Both the position numbers and the translations under genes were made by a program. A stretch of 64,000 nucleotides of DNA from GCA-016699835 sp964543905 (GTDB taxonomy: Bacteria; Planctomycetota; Phycisphaerae; Phycisphaerales; UBA1924): positions 62,001-126,000 of the forward strand of contig CAZIZO010000004.1 in the NCBI GenBank assembly GCA_964543905.1, given 5' to 3'. The notes beneath the pieces were generated by a model. It had not been told where the DNA came from. It made no database searches and saw only the letters and a program-made list of their open reading frames with translations. Positions 42,532 through 50,772 of the stretch are shown here, piece after piece. How positions within the stretch are numbered: position 1 is the stretch's first letter; each line of letters starts with the position of its first letter.

Positions 42532-42642
42532 TCAGATCGCGTCAAGCCTGTCGGTTGCGCCACCCCACAGGTTGATGCCGAGCCCGACCGCGACTACAAC
42601 TAGGCGGATCACACGGGCGAAGGATCGCCCGGGTTGACGCAT
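42532..42642 (-). CDS. Candidate 36-residue membrane peptide
   Basis: The 420-base gap between ispH and the next gene holds this frame. It starts MRQPGRSFARVIRL, has one membrane span (VIRLVVVAVGLGINLWGG) and ends TDRLDAI. A basic head, one helix and a short acidic tail are typical of small inner-membrane proteins. A GTG at 42663 would add seven residues. No ribosome binding site or homologue is evident. I see nothing else in the gap. Confidence 0.3.
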   Translation of the reverse strand: MRQPGRSFARVIRLVVVAVGLGINLWGGATDRLDAI

Positions 42643-42713
42643 GGACGAGCGAACGTTGGTCACGCGGTGCCGCGCCCGGTTCTTCTCACGCGGCAACACG
42701 GAGCAGTCGGTCG

Positions 42714-43094
42714 ATGTCCCACGCCAAACCTTGGCAGATCGCGGTAGTCGCCCTCGGCCTCATCGGCGGCATCGGTGGCGTCGTGTATGCCGTGCGATCG
42801 AATCCGGCGCTTGATCTGGCCAAGAGCATCCTCTATGTGGATGCCCAGACCGGCGAACTCTTTGACGTGCAGATTCCGTCGAAAGGCTCGTTGGGTGTTC
42901 CCGAGAAGAATCCCACGACGGGCAAGGACACGCTTCTGCCCGTCTTCAAGGACGATTCCGGCACCTGGCGGGTCAGTGATCGCTACAAAGCTGTGGTGGT
43001 TGACATGGGATTAAAGCCCGAAGAACTCGCGGTCGATCCGAAGACCGGCGTCGCAAAGGTAAAAGAAGGCAATCCACGAAAGGTGAACAGATGA
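42714..43094 (+). CDS. Small membrane-anchored protein coupled to a prepilin
   Basis: A 126-residue protein with one N-terminal helix (WQIAVVALGLIGGIGGVVYAV) and a periplasmic domain containing LYVDAQTGELFDVQIPSK and FKDDSGTWRVSDRYKAVVVD. The family is not recognised. Its stop overlaps the start of the prepilin-like gene (ATGA), so the two are translated together, and a role in assembly or function of that pseudopilus is likely. Confidence 0.6.
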   Translation: MSHAKPWQIAVVALGLIGGIGGVVYAVRSNPALDLAKSILYVDAQTGELFDVQIPSKGSLGVPEKNPTTGKDTLLPVFKDDSGTWRVSDRYKAVVVDMGLKPEELAVDPKTGVAKVKEGNPRKVNR

Positions 43095-44200
43095 TGCGAG
43101 CGAACAACAACCGTGGGGACCGGCGTTGTCCGCAGTCAGCACGGGGCCGAGCCTTCACGCTCATCGAACTGCTGGTGGTCATCGCGATCATCGCCCTGCT
43201 CATCGGCATCCTGCTCCCGGCACTCGGAAAGGCGAGAGAGGCCGCTCGCCAGCTCGTCTGCGCCTCCACCATGCGTTCGCTCGTCCAGGGCCAGTCGTTC
43301 TACATGAACTCGAACAACGGCTACTTCGCAGGTCCCAACACGTCGGGTGCGGACGGCCAGTATTTCAACGGCTCGCCGTACATCCAGACCGCCACGAATC
43401 AGACCAGTTCCACGACCCCGGTCGCCACCGACGACTGGATCAGTCCATCCCTCGGGGACGGGCAGAACCTCTCCCCCCAGCGGGCGGCAAAGACCCGCGA
43501 GATCTTCAACCGCTGGTCCTGCCCCAGCATGCGGCAACTCGCGAGCCTGGTGTATTCCAACGGCTCCGTGCCCGACCTCGGCGAGTTCAATGCCATTCGC
43601 CTGACCGACGGCTTCCGCCTCCCCAGCATCCTCTCCCCGGCGAGCTTCCACTACTGCCGACGGATCACCAACCAGTCCGCTCAGATCCCCGGCGTGCACA
43701 ACTACCGCCCGCGTGGCCTCTCGACCGGCGGATCCGTGCAGCTCTACAGCGCCTTCGATAACCCCGCGACGCTACCGACCAACTACGTCCCGCGTCTCGA
43801 CCGCGTCGGCATCCAGACCTCGAACAAGATCATCGCCGCGGACGGCACCCGGTTCCTCAACACCGACAATCCCAACGCCCTCTACTTCGATTTCGACGCC
43901 AGCCCCAAGCCCAGCATCTACGGCAGCTTCGTCGCCTCCGGCCCTATCTTCCGCGAGTCCCGAGAGTACGGCCGTGACCTTCCCGGTGGACGCCTCCAAA
44001 ATGTCCGCGCCAGTTTCCGTCACGCCGGCTCCATCAACGCCGGCTACTTCGACGGGCACGTTTCCGGCATGACCAGCACCCAGGCCTGGACCGATCCCAC
44101 GCCCTGGTATCCCAGCGGCAGCCTCTGGGCCCCCGGCGGCGTCGCAACGCCCGAGAGCGCCGCCTTCATGTCCGGGCAAGAAGGCAAGCCGCTCAACTGA
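43091..44200 (+). CDS. Type II prepilin-like protein with H-x9-DG signature
   Basis: A 369-residue protein. A short basic leader precedes the prepilin cleavage region GRAFTLIELLVVIAIIALLI, in which the peptidase cuts before the Phe and methylates it. ILLPALGKAREAARQLVCAS continues the helix. The C-terminal RHAGSINAGYFDGHV carries the planctomycete H-x9-DG motif. These proteins are very numerous in planctomycetes and are thought to form pseudopilus-like surface fibres, possibly for macromolecule uptake. The ATG overlaps the previous gene. Confidence 0.85.
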   Translation: MMRANNNRGDRRCPQSARGRAFTLIELLVVIAIIALLIGILLPALGKAREAARQLVCASTMRSLVQGQSFYMNSNNGYFAGPNTSGADGQYFNGSPYIQTATNQTSSTTPVATDDWISPSLGDGQNLSPQRAAKTREIFNRWSCPSMRQLASLVYSNGSVPDLGEFNAIRLTDGFRLPSILSPASFHYCRRITNQSAQIPGVHNYRPRGLSTGGSVQLYSAFDNPATLPTNYVPRLDRVGIQTSNKIIAADGTRFLNTDNPNALYFDFDASPKPSIYGSFVASGPIFRESREYGRDLPGGRLQNVRASFRHAGSINAGYFDGHVSGMTSTQAWTDPTPWYPSGSLWAPGGVATPESAAFMSGQEGKPLN

Positions 44201-44303
44201 CGTCGTTCGTCGCCTTGCTCGATCGTGTGGCTCTTCAAGACCGCTGCGAACGCCCGGCGCTTTCGCCCACGCCGCCCGCTGCAACCTCGCCACGGTCTTC
44301 CCC

Positions 44304-44309
44304 TACAAC
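44304..44309 (+). promoter_or_regulatory. -10-like element, leaderless start
   Basis: TACAAC, 7 nt before the ATG at 44317. It is the weakest member of the set because the last base is C. Confidence 0.3.
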
Positions 44310-44316
44310 TCTCGCG

Positions 44317-45723
44317 ATGTCCCCTCTCGGCACGCGATCCCTCGCCGTCCGCGCTATCTTCGCCCTTACGGCGTGCGCGTCGCTCCCCGCGCATGCTACC
44401 CAGCCGCCGCCTCCCTCACCGGCCGAGATGGATTCCAAACTCGCGTACGTCAAAGCGAACGCGATCCCCTTTCGCACCATCGACCCCGCCGCCGACGACT
44501 TCGCCGACCTCCTCCCGCTGAAGGCTCTCATCGGCGAACGCCGCGTCGTCATGCTGGGCGAGCAGTCGCACGGCGACGGCGCCTGCTTCAAGACCAAGTC
44601 CCGCCTCGTCCGCTTCCTCCACCACGAGATGGGCTTCACGGTCCTCGCGTGGGAGTGCGGCCTCTTCGATTGCCTCGCCGTCGATGACGCTTTTCGCAAG
44701 GGCGAGCCCGCCGACAAAGCCTGGGAACATGGCATCTTCGGCATCTGGTCGCTGAGCAAGGAGGCCTTTCCCGCGATCGAGTACGCCCGCGCCACCTACG
44801 ACACCGAACGTCCGCTCATCATGGCCGGGTTCGACAACCAGTTCACTTCCGGGGCTGGCCCCAGGCGATTGCCCGCGTTCCTCGCCGAGTTCTTCGACCG
44901 CGCCAACAAGGACGTCGCCGAGCCCGATCGGTTGTACACCAGGGCGCAGCGCGCCGCGATCGAGAAACTCGCCGCCCGCTTGGAGGTGATCGACCAGCGT
45001 GCGATGAACGCGGAGCCGGCGGAACTGGGCGACGTGCACGCCCTGCTCGCCGCCATCGACGCCCACCGCGAACGCTTGGACAAAGCGCACGGGCCTCGAC
45101 ACGTCGCGCTGGTCGAGCGTGTCCTCCTCAATCTTGTGGCCTTCGCGCGTCAGTTGGTTGCCTCCGCGTCCAATGAACACGTGACCGCGGGTAACCTCCG
45201 CGACAAGGCGATGGGCCAAACGCTGGCCTTCCTGGCCGACGTGTACTACCCCGATCGCAAGATCATCGCCTGGGCCGCCAGCATGCATCTCACCCGCGAC
45301 CCGAAGGGCGTCAGACTCGTGGAGTCCCCGATCGTGTATGACGTCTCCAAGAGCATGGGCCAGTGGGTCGATGAACTCCTGGGCGACGAGGTCTACTCCG
45401 TGATGTTCACCGCGGCGCGAGGCGAGGCGGGCCTCGCGTGGCATAAGCCCTTCCCGATCTCCCCCCCACGCGATGATTCGCTCGAAGCGCTCTTCGACCA
45501 GGTGGGCCCGGACCACTTCCTCCTCGATTTCCGCGCCCTTCGAAACGCCGCGGAGGCCCCTCGCACCGCCTCGACACCCGCGCCGACCCCGCACTGGCTC
45601 ATGACGCCCCAGGTCGCCCGCCCGTTCGGCTATGGATGGGGGCGTGCCGTCTGGCCTCGCCATTTCGACGCCGTCATCTTCAACCGCGAGATGACCAAGA
45701 GCACGCACACGCGGTGGAAATAA
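44317..45723 (+). CDS. Erythromycin-esterase-family protein, exported
   Basis: A 468-residue protein. A signal peptide covers about residues 1-28 (AVRAIFALTACASLPAHA). The rest matches the erythromycin esterase superfamily: VVMLGEQSHGDGACFKTK, RFLHHEMGFTVLAWECGLFD and KIIAWAASMHLTRD, with the conserved Glu and His residues of the active site. EreA/EreB open macrolide rings, but most environmental members have unknown substrates, so macrolide resistance should not be assumed. There is no mobile-element context. Its 3' end lies 217 bp before a sorting-tail gene. Confidence 0.82.
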   Translation: MSPLGTRSLAVRAIFALTACASLPAHATQPPPPSPAEMDSKLAYVKANAIPFRTIDPAADDFADLLPLKALIGERRVVMLGEQSHGDGACFKTKSRLVRFLHHEMGFTVLAWECGLFDCLAVDDAFRKGEPADKAWEHGIFGIWSLSKEAFPAIEYARATYDTERPLIMAGFDNQFTSGAGPRRLPAFLAEFFDRANKDVAEPDRLYTRAQRAAIEKLAARLEVIDQRAMNAEPAELGDVHALLAAIDAHRERLDKAHGPRHVALVERVLLNLVAFARQLVASASNEHVTAGNLRDKAMGQTLAFLADVYYPDRKIIAWAASMHLTRDPKGVRLVESPIVYDVSKSMGQWVDELLGDEVYSVMFTAARGEAGLAWHKPFPISPPRDDSLEALFDQVGPDHFLLDFRALRNAAEAPRTASTPAPTPHWLMTPQVARPFGYGWGRAVWPRHFDAVIFNREMTKSTHTRWK

Positions 45724-45940
45724 CGCCGCGGGGGCCAGGCCGTGCGGCCATCTTGCGCGGATCGGCTCGCTCTCGGACTCCCACGCGGCGATTATCGGTC
45801 AAGTCGACGTGAAATCTCGCGTTCGCGAGGCCTTTGCTCTTGATCTCAACTCGTTTTCTGATACTCTTGCCCGCAGAGAAAGACCGGCGCTCGTCCGTTT
45901 CCGCGGCGACGCCTTGCTCGAGGACTTTGAGGAGAGAGAC

Positions 45941-46573
45941 ATGTTGAAGTTTGCATGCGTGAGCGCGGTCGCGCTCGTGGCGTTCGCCGCTCAGGCGGAC
46001 ATTATTCGTTTGGATTCGTCCGCTTTTTCCGCGGGCGTGGGTGGCGAGTTCACCGCCACACCCCTCAGCGGCAACGTCGGGCTCACCGGCCTCGCCGGCG
46101 ACCTGTCCGCCGACTCCTTCCAGACTTTCTGCATGGAGTACAACGAGCACTTCCGCCCCGGCAACATCTTCACCGTCGTGCTCAACACCGGTGCCGTCGG
46201 TGGGGGCGATCCCTCCGGCTTTGATCCCCTCGATCCCCGCACCGCCTACCTGTACACCCTTTTCCGCACCGGCGCCCTCGGGATCTATAACTACGGCGGC
46301 ACCCGCGAAAGCACCGCCCGCGCGCTCCAGCGCGCCATCTGGTTCATCGAGGACGAAGAAGGTGGCGCCAACAACGCCTTCGTCGCCCTCGCCAATGCCG
46401 CCGTCGCACCCGGAGGCGATTGGTACGGCCGCGGCCTCGGCAACGTCCGCGTCATGAACCTCTACAACGAGAACGGCACCCGCGCCCAGGACCAACTCAC
46501 CCTCATCCCCGCGCCCGGCGCCCTCGCCCTCCTCGGGCTCGCGGGCCTCGGCGCCGCACGCCGACGTCGCTAA
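45941..46573 (+). CDS. Exported protein with poly-Arg sorting tail
   Basis: A 210-residue protein. The signal peptide is MLKFACVSAVALVAFAAQA. The middle contains QTFCMEYNEHFRPGN and a segment ALQRAIWFIEDEEGG. This pattern is known in PEP-CTERM proteins of several phyla. The C-terminus IPAPGALALLGLAGLGAARR plus further Arg is the planctomycete sorting signal. It is probably attached to or released from the cell surface. AGGAG lies 7 nt before the ATG. Confidence 0.82.
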   Translation: MLKFACVSAVALVAFAAQADIIRLDSSAFSAGVGGEFTATPLSGNVGLTGLAGDLSADSFQTFCMEYNEHFRPGNIFTVVLNTGAVGGGDPSGFDPLDPRTAYLYTLFRTGALGIYNYGGTRESTARALQRAIWFIEDEEGGANNAFVALANAAVAPGGDWYGRGLGNVRVMNLYNENGTRAQDQLTLIPAPGALALLGLAGLGAARRRR

Positions 46574-46600
46574 GTCCACGCCACGTGACGTCACGCACTC

Positions 46601-46635
46601 AGAGACCTCGCGCTCGGCGCGAGGTCTCTTTGCTT
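46601..46635 (+). terminator. Strong hairpin terminator
   Basis: AGAGACCTCGCGC and GCGCGAGGTCTCT form a perfect 13-bp stem with a 3-nt loop, followed by TTGCTT. It is 28 nt after the sorting-tail gene and separates it from the convergent cytochrome island. Confidence 0.75.
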
Positions 46636-46691
46636 CATCTCATGGCGGATGTGCCCACGCCACCCGTTCGATCCGTGAGCGGTGGGAGGCT

Positions 46692-47351
46692 TCAGGCCAC
46701 GCTGATGCTCGGGGGCAGCGGGGCGTCCGCGGGTGGTCTCCGAATGCACGCCGCAAGGAGGAATACCCCCGACAGAAACGCCGACGCCACGATCGACGCG
46801 TACAACGTCACACGCATCGCCGGAACCAGCGTGATCTGTGCCGGGTGGATGTCGGGGAGTAACTTGACCGAGAGATAGACCAGCGGCACATCCAGGAAGG
46901 CGATGACCGCAAACGCCGCACTCCAGAGCGCCCGACGTTCGGACGCCGCCACCATCGGGCGCGCCACCAGAAAGACCACGTAGAGCAACCAGAGAATCAG
47001 GCTGAACGTCAGCCGCGGGCTCCACGTCCACCACTCGCCCCACGCGATCCGGCCCCAGAGCATGCCCGTGACCAACACCAGCGAACTCGAGAACGCCGCC
47101 AACTCCGCCCCGCCCACCACCAGCGACTCCCACGCACTCTTCCGCTGCCACAGGTACGCGAGCCCGCCCACGAACGACAGGAAGCAGGCGACGAACATCA
47201 CCATCGCCGCCGGCGCATGCACGTAGAACAGTTTGGGCACCAGGCCCCCCTCGCCCTCCGCAGGCGCGTACCACATCGCCAGCGCCGCCGCCGTCGCCGT
47301 CGAAACGATCGCCCCGATCCAGACCGAATATGTCACTACCCGCGCGCGCAC
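46692..47351 (-). CDS. CcmC-like heme-handling protein for cytochrome c maturation
   Basis: A 219-residue membrane protein with six helices. The Trp-rich heme-binding motif is WGEWWTWSPRLT, between conserved His residues (KLFYVHAPAAM and LLPDIHPAQI). This is the CcmC/CcsA family, which presents heme for attachment to CXXCH motifs outside the inner membrane. The GTG at 47351 is chosen because GAGGGAGGA lies about 6 nt upstream and a sigma-54 promoter lies just beyond. Location and regulation link it to the island's cytochromes. Confidence 0.82.
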   Translation of the reverse strand: MRARVVTYSVWIGAIVSTATAAALAMWYAPAEGEGGLVPKLFYVHAPAAMVMFVACFLSFVGGLAYLWQRKSAWESLVVGGAELAAFSSSLVLVTGMLWGRIAWGEWWTWSPRLTFSLILWLLYVVFLVARPMVAASERRALWSAAFAVIAFLDVPLVYLSVKLLPDIHPAQITLVPAMRVTLYASIVASAFLSGVFLLAACIRRPPADAPLPPSISVA

Positions 47352-47381
47352 GTTGGCGTCCTCCCTCAACTGGAAAGATCG

Positions 47382-47396
47382 GCAACCCGCGTGCCA
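47382..47396 (-). promoter_or_regulatory. Sigma-54 promoter of the CcmC-like gene
   Basis: On the minus strand TGGCAC-GCGGG-TTGC, a full match to the -24/-12 consensus. Transcription should start near 47370, 19 nt before the GTG. Paired palindromes lie 60 and 92 bp upstream of the -12 GC. Confidence 0.82.
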
Positions 47397-47434
47397 CGCA
47401 AGGCACAGCGCCCGTCGGCCCGCCCGTCCTCCTT

Positions 47435-47482
47435 CTCTCATTCCCGAGAACAACTCCTGAGAGCCTTTCTCACCATTGAGAA
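47435..47482. promoter_or_regulatory. Paired activator sites (UAS A)
   Basis: CTCTCA-ttcc-CGAGAA at 47435-47450 and TTCTCA-ccat-TGAGAA at 47467-47482. The second is a perfect palindrome and the first has one mismatch per arm. Centres are 32 bp apart, three helical turns. This is probably the binding site of the NtrC-family protein encoded at 60234. Confidence 0.7.
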
Positions 47483-47495
47483 TGTCCGCCCAGGA

Positions 47496-48296
47496 TCACC
47501 GATCCTCATGGCAACTCAGGCATAACTTGCTCCCGGCATTGCTCATAAGTAGTTTGCTGGGCGTCCGCGAGTACGGGCTGTGACAGGACCCGCACCCCAT
47601 CTTGCCCTCAAACAGCCGAATCCGTGGATCAAGGCGTGAGGTGGGGATCAGTCGCATCTCCGAGAGTCTCTTCCCGCCTCCAACATACGCTACCCCGACC
47701 GGGTGTTCCGTATTCCCTTCCCCCATGCTCGTGAACCGGCGATGGCTTCCCGCATCACTCGCCAGCGACCCATCGTGGCATGACATACAGGTCTGGCTCT
47801 CAGAGTCCAACCCTCCAACCCCCGCGCCCGAGCGCGTCGTGCTCGCGGCCAAGTGGGCCCGAAAGCCCCCTCGCGCGTGCGGATGCGATCCCGCCCCGTC
47901 ACCATGGCACTGCCGACACAGCCCCGCACCTTCCATCCCCTCACGCAGCGCGTAACTTCGTATGGTCTGCCGGTGCAAGGCGGGATCATGGCAGGTGATG
48001 CATCCAACCTTCCCCTCTTCCAAGGGAAGGGTGAGAGGCACCGACCCGCGAGGCCGAACTCCAATCGGATGCGACAACACGTGGTCCATCTGGTGACACG
48101 TGATGCACGAGGCCGAGGATGCCTCGACCTTGGCGCTCGGTGCGCCACGATCGGGCGTCTCGACACCCTCGCCCCGTGCCAGTCCGAGAAGGACGACGAC
48201 CGCGATGACTCCGACCCCAACCCCAAGCGAACGCGTTCGGCCCGTCCACCCGCGTGCGTAGGTCCCCTCACGCTGTCCGTACGTTCCACCCCTCAT
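47496..48296 (-). CDS. Hexaheme c-type cytochrome, membrane-anchored
   Basis: A 266-residue protein. One N-terminal helix (SLGVGVGVIAVVVLLGLARG) is an anchor or uncleaved signal. Six CXXCH motifs follow: CITCH twice, CRQCH, CMSCH, CGSCH and CLSCH, so six hemes are expected, with extra His as distal ligands. The C-terminus ends three residues after the last heme. It is probably a periplasmic electron carrier. The start is uncertain; the frame is open further upstream and no sigma-54 element fits on this strand. It is divergent from the tetraheme gene. Confidence 0.82.
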   Translation of the reverse strand: MRGGTYGQREGTYARGWTGRTRSLGVGVGVIAVVVLLGLARGEGVETPDRGAPSAKVEASSASCITCHQMDHVLSHPIGVRPRGSVPLTLPLEEGKVGCITCHDPALHRQTIRSYALREGMEGAGLCRQCHGDGAGSHPHARGGFRAHLAASTTRSGAGVGGLDSESQTCMSCHDGSLASDAGSHRRFTSMGEGNTEHPVGVAYVGGGKRLSEMRLIPTSRLDPRIRLFEGKMGCGSCHSPYSRTPSKLLMSNAGSKLCLSCHEDR

Positions 48297-48346
48297 GCTG
48301 GCTGCATCGGCCGGGGTCCTCCACGCTTTTCGAGTCCGAGGCGTGA

Positions 48347-48394
48347 TTGCAGAGATTGAGAATCCGAACGAGCGCTTTTTCTCAGTATCGGGAA
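48347..48394. promoter_or_regulatory. Paired activator sites (UAS B)
   Basis: TTGCAG-agat-TGAGAA at 48347-48362 (right half-site perfect) and TTCTCA-gtat-CGGGAA at 48379-48394 (left half-site perfect). Centres are 32 bp apart as in the other pairs. They lie 123 and 91 bp upstream of the -12 element of the promoter at 48464. A further half-site TTCTGA is at 48413. Confidence 0.6.
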
Positions 48395-48463
48395 TGATCC
48401 GTTCGGGCAACTTTCTGATCCTTCGCCGCGCTCAAAAAAACGGGGGTCTGGTCGAATGCGGCC

Positions 48464-48478
48464 TGGCACGTCGCTTGC
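48464..48478 (+). promoter_or_regulatory. Sigma-54 promoter of the tetraheme gene
   Basis: TGGCAC-GTCGC-TTGC, a full match to the -24/-12 consensus. The start of transcription is expected near 48490, giving a leader of about 108 nt before the ATG at 48598. Confidence 0.85.
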
Positions 48479-48597
48479 CATAAGTAGGGCGTGACCGAAC
48501 GAGCGGCTGGCGGGAACCCGGGTGTGCCGGGAACCCCAGAAAACGAAAGTCCCCACCGGGATACGAACCGGCCCGCAACTCGGAAAGGAGATCACAA

Positions 48598-49233
48598 ATG
48601 AAAACTCGCACCTCCATCATCCTGGCTGCGGTGGCCTTCGCGGGCGTCGCCGTCTCCGGTGCCTCGGGCCAGATCGTGAACTCCGGACACGATTTCAGCA
48701 GTTACGCATGGTCCGGGGGCGAAATCTGCAAGCCGTGCCATACCCCGCACTTTGCCGTTGGCTCTTGGCCCTATGCCCCGCTGAACAACCACGCCCTGAC
48801 CACCGCGACCTACACCCTCTTTGACGGCAGTTCCGGCACCGCCGAGGCCGACATCGATGCCCGCAGCCGCCTCTGCATGTCGTGCCACGACGGGACCGTC
48901 GCCTTGGATAGTTTCGGTGGCATGACCGGCAATAACTTCATCCCCGGGCGCGCTCGCATCGGCACCGACTTGCGCGACGATCACCCCATCGGCAAAGACG
49001 CCATCTACCCGACCGCGCCGAGCACCAGTTTCAACCCGCAGGATGCCAACCACCGCGTCGTTTTCGCCGGGCGCACGCTCCGCCTGCGTGACTGGGTCGA
49101 CTCCACCGGCACGACGCAATACGTCGTCGGCTGCACCACCTGCCACACCGTCCACAACACCGGCAACTTCGGGCACATGCTCCGCTTCAGCAACCAGTCT
49201 TCCAACCTCTGCTTGACCTGCCACATCAAGTAA
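48598..49233 (+). CDS. Secreted tetraheme c-type cytochrome
   Basis: A 211-residue protein. Residues 1-24 are a signal peptide (VAVSGASGQ end). Four heme motifs: CKPCH, CMSCH, CTTCH and CLTCH. The stretch LCMSCHDGTVAL, then IGTDLRDDHPIG, is shared with the 12-heme protein encoded at 54520, so the two are related. Size and heme number resemble the small tetraheme cytochromes that form extracellular filaments in other bacteria and archaea, but that is inference. A very good ribosome binding site (AAAGGAGAT) precedes the ATG, suggesting high expression. Confidence 0.88.
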   Translation: MKTRTSIILAAVAFAGVAVSGASGQIVNSGHDFSSYAWSGGEICKPCHTPHFAVGSWPYAPLNNHALTTATYTLFDGSSGTAEADIDARSRLCMSCHDGTVALDSFGGMTGNNFIPGRARIGTDLRDDHPIGKDAIYPTAPSTSFNPQDANHRVVFAGRTLRLRDWVDSTGTTQYVVGCTTCHTVHNTGNFGHMLRFSNQSSNLCLTCHIK

Positions 49234-49401
49234 GTCGCACACGCAGATCGCCAGCGGCCCAACAACACTGAGGCACGCTGACCGTATTCGCCCCGGCGCA
49301 TTCCCCCTCTGGGATTTGGCGCTGGGGCGAACTGCTTTGGGGCCCAGATTCCCCACCTCGAGCGCACGCACCTTCGCCTCGTCGCCTTCGCAAGGTGTGT
49401 G

Positions 49402-49416
49402 TGGCATAACTTTTGC
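49402..49416 (+). promoter_or_regulatory. Sigma-54 promoter of the porin-cytochrome operon
   Basis: TGGCAT-AACTT-TTGC fits the -24/-12 consensus. The start is expected near 49428, 25 nt before the ATG at 49453. Only a degenerate palindrome (TTCCCC-acct-CGAGCG at 49349) lies at the usual distance, so the activator site here is doubtful. Confidence 0.78.
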
Positions 49417-49452
49417 AAGTTTCTCAGCCTCCGCCCTTCTCTGGAGCCTGCC

Positions 49453-50739
49453 ATGCCACGTCGTGCAACCGTTCTCGCCCAACTCACCCGCGCCCTCGCC
49501 CTCGGCGCGGTCGCGTCCGCCTCGCTCCTCGTCGGCTGCGCGTCTTCGCCCAGCGCGGCCAAGCCCGCCGCCACGCCCACGACCTACGCCTTCTGGCCAC
49601 AGTTTCCCAACAAGCCCTACGTGCAGTTCATCAAGTCCTACGGCGGAAGCAACGACGTCGCGCCGTCCAAGGAAACCGCGCTCGACAAGATCGTCTTCGG
49701 CACCGACGCCGCCCGTGGCGCCGCCATCGTCAAGCCCTATGGCGTCGCGATGAAGAACGGCAAGATCTACGTCTGCGACATCCGCAGCAACGCCCTCGCC
49801 GTCCTTGACCTTCGCAAGAAGCAGACCCGCCTGATCGGCATCTCGGGCGTGACCCAACTCAAGAATCCCGTGGCCGTCGCCATCGCCGACGACGGCATGA
49901 TCTACGTGGCCGACAACGAGCAGGCCGCCGTCCTCGTCTTCGATGCCAACGAGAAGTTCTCACGCATCATCGGACACCCCAAGTTCAAACCCTCCGCCCT
50001 CGCGACGTTCGGCGATCGCCTTTACGTCGCCGACATGGGCACGCAGACCGTTGAAATCTTCAACCGACGCGACGGCCAACGGATCGGGAAAATCGGGAGC
50101 GTCGGCGATGCCGATGGGCAGTTCCGCCTTCCCCTGGGCGTCGCCACCGATCGCGAGGGGAATGTCTACGTCGTCGACATGATGCGCTGCGTCCTCCAGA
50201 AGTTCAGCCCCGAAGGCAGTTTCGTCTGGTCCGCCGGGACGCTGGGCGACGCCGTCGGGTGCTTCGTCAGGCCCAAGCACGTCGCGGTGGACCACGAGGG
50301 GATCATCTACGTCGTCGATGCGGCGTTCCAGAACGTGCAGATGTTCAACAAGGACAAGCAGATCCTGATGCACTTTGGCGCCGCGGGCGACTTCCCGGGC
50401 GCGATGAATCTGCCCGCCGGTGTCGCCGTCAACGAGAGCGACATGGACCTCTTTGCTGACCTCATCCACCCGGGATTCGCCGCCAAGCGGATCGTCGTGG
50501 TCTCCAACCAGTTCGGCAGAAACAAGGTCAGCCTCTACGCCTACGGCGAACTCAAGCCCGGGTATACCGCCGAACAGATCGCCGCCGCCGCCGCCCCGGT
50601 GCACAGCGGCATGGACGCCAGCCCCTCCCCCGAACGCCTGCAGATGCAGAACGTCGCGAACGAGGAACCGACCCCCGAACCCACCCCCGATGGTGAGGTT
50701 GCCCCGGGTACAGACGCGCCCGCCGTGAAGCCGAAGTAA
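49453..50739 (+). CDS. NHL-repeat beta-propeller lipoprotein
   Basis: A 428-residue protein. The signal peptide ends in the lipobox LLVGCASS, so lipid attachment is predicted. The body has about six NHL blades, for example GVAMKNGKIYVCDIRSNALA, VAIADDGMIYVADNEQAAV, GVATDREGNVYVVDMMRCVL and HVAVDHEGIIYVVDAAFQNV. The C-terminal tail is Pro/Glu/Thr-rich. NHL propellers bind proteins or ligands; here one likely organises the outer-membrane electron conduit. It has no heme motif. It is the first gene of a five-gene operon and has a paralogue four genes later. Confidence 0.85.
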   Translation: MPRRATVLAQLTRALALGAVASASLLVGCASSPSAAKPAATPTTYAFWPQFPNKPYVQFIKSYGGSNDVAPSKETALDKIVFGTDAARGAAIVKPYGVAMKNGKIYVCDIRSNALAVLDLRKKQTRLIGISGVTQLKNPVAVAIADDGMIYVADNEQAAVLVFDANEKFSRIIGHPKFKPSALATFGDRLYVADMGTQTVEIFNRRDGQRIGKIGSVGDADGQFRLPLGVATDREGNVYVVDMMRCVLQKFSPEGSFVWSAGTLGDAVGCFVRPKHVAVDHEGIIYVVDAAFQNVQMFNKDKQILMHFGAAGDFPGAMNLPAGVAVNESDMDLFADLIHPGFAAKRIVVVSNQFGRNKVSLYAYGELKPGYTAEQIAAAAAPVHSGMDASPSPERLQMQNVANEEPTPEPTPDGEVAPGTDAPAVKPK

Positions 50740-50772
50740 GGTCCGAGCGACGACCGTCGTGGATGGAACAGG

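Noticed and set aside
48404..48419. A possible minus-strand sigma-54 element for the hexaheme gene (AGGATC ... TTGC)
   Set aside because: The spacing between GG and GC is one base too long and the activator sites would lie downstream of it.
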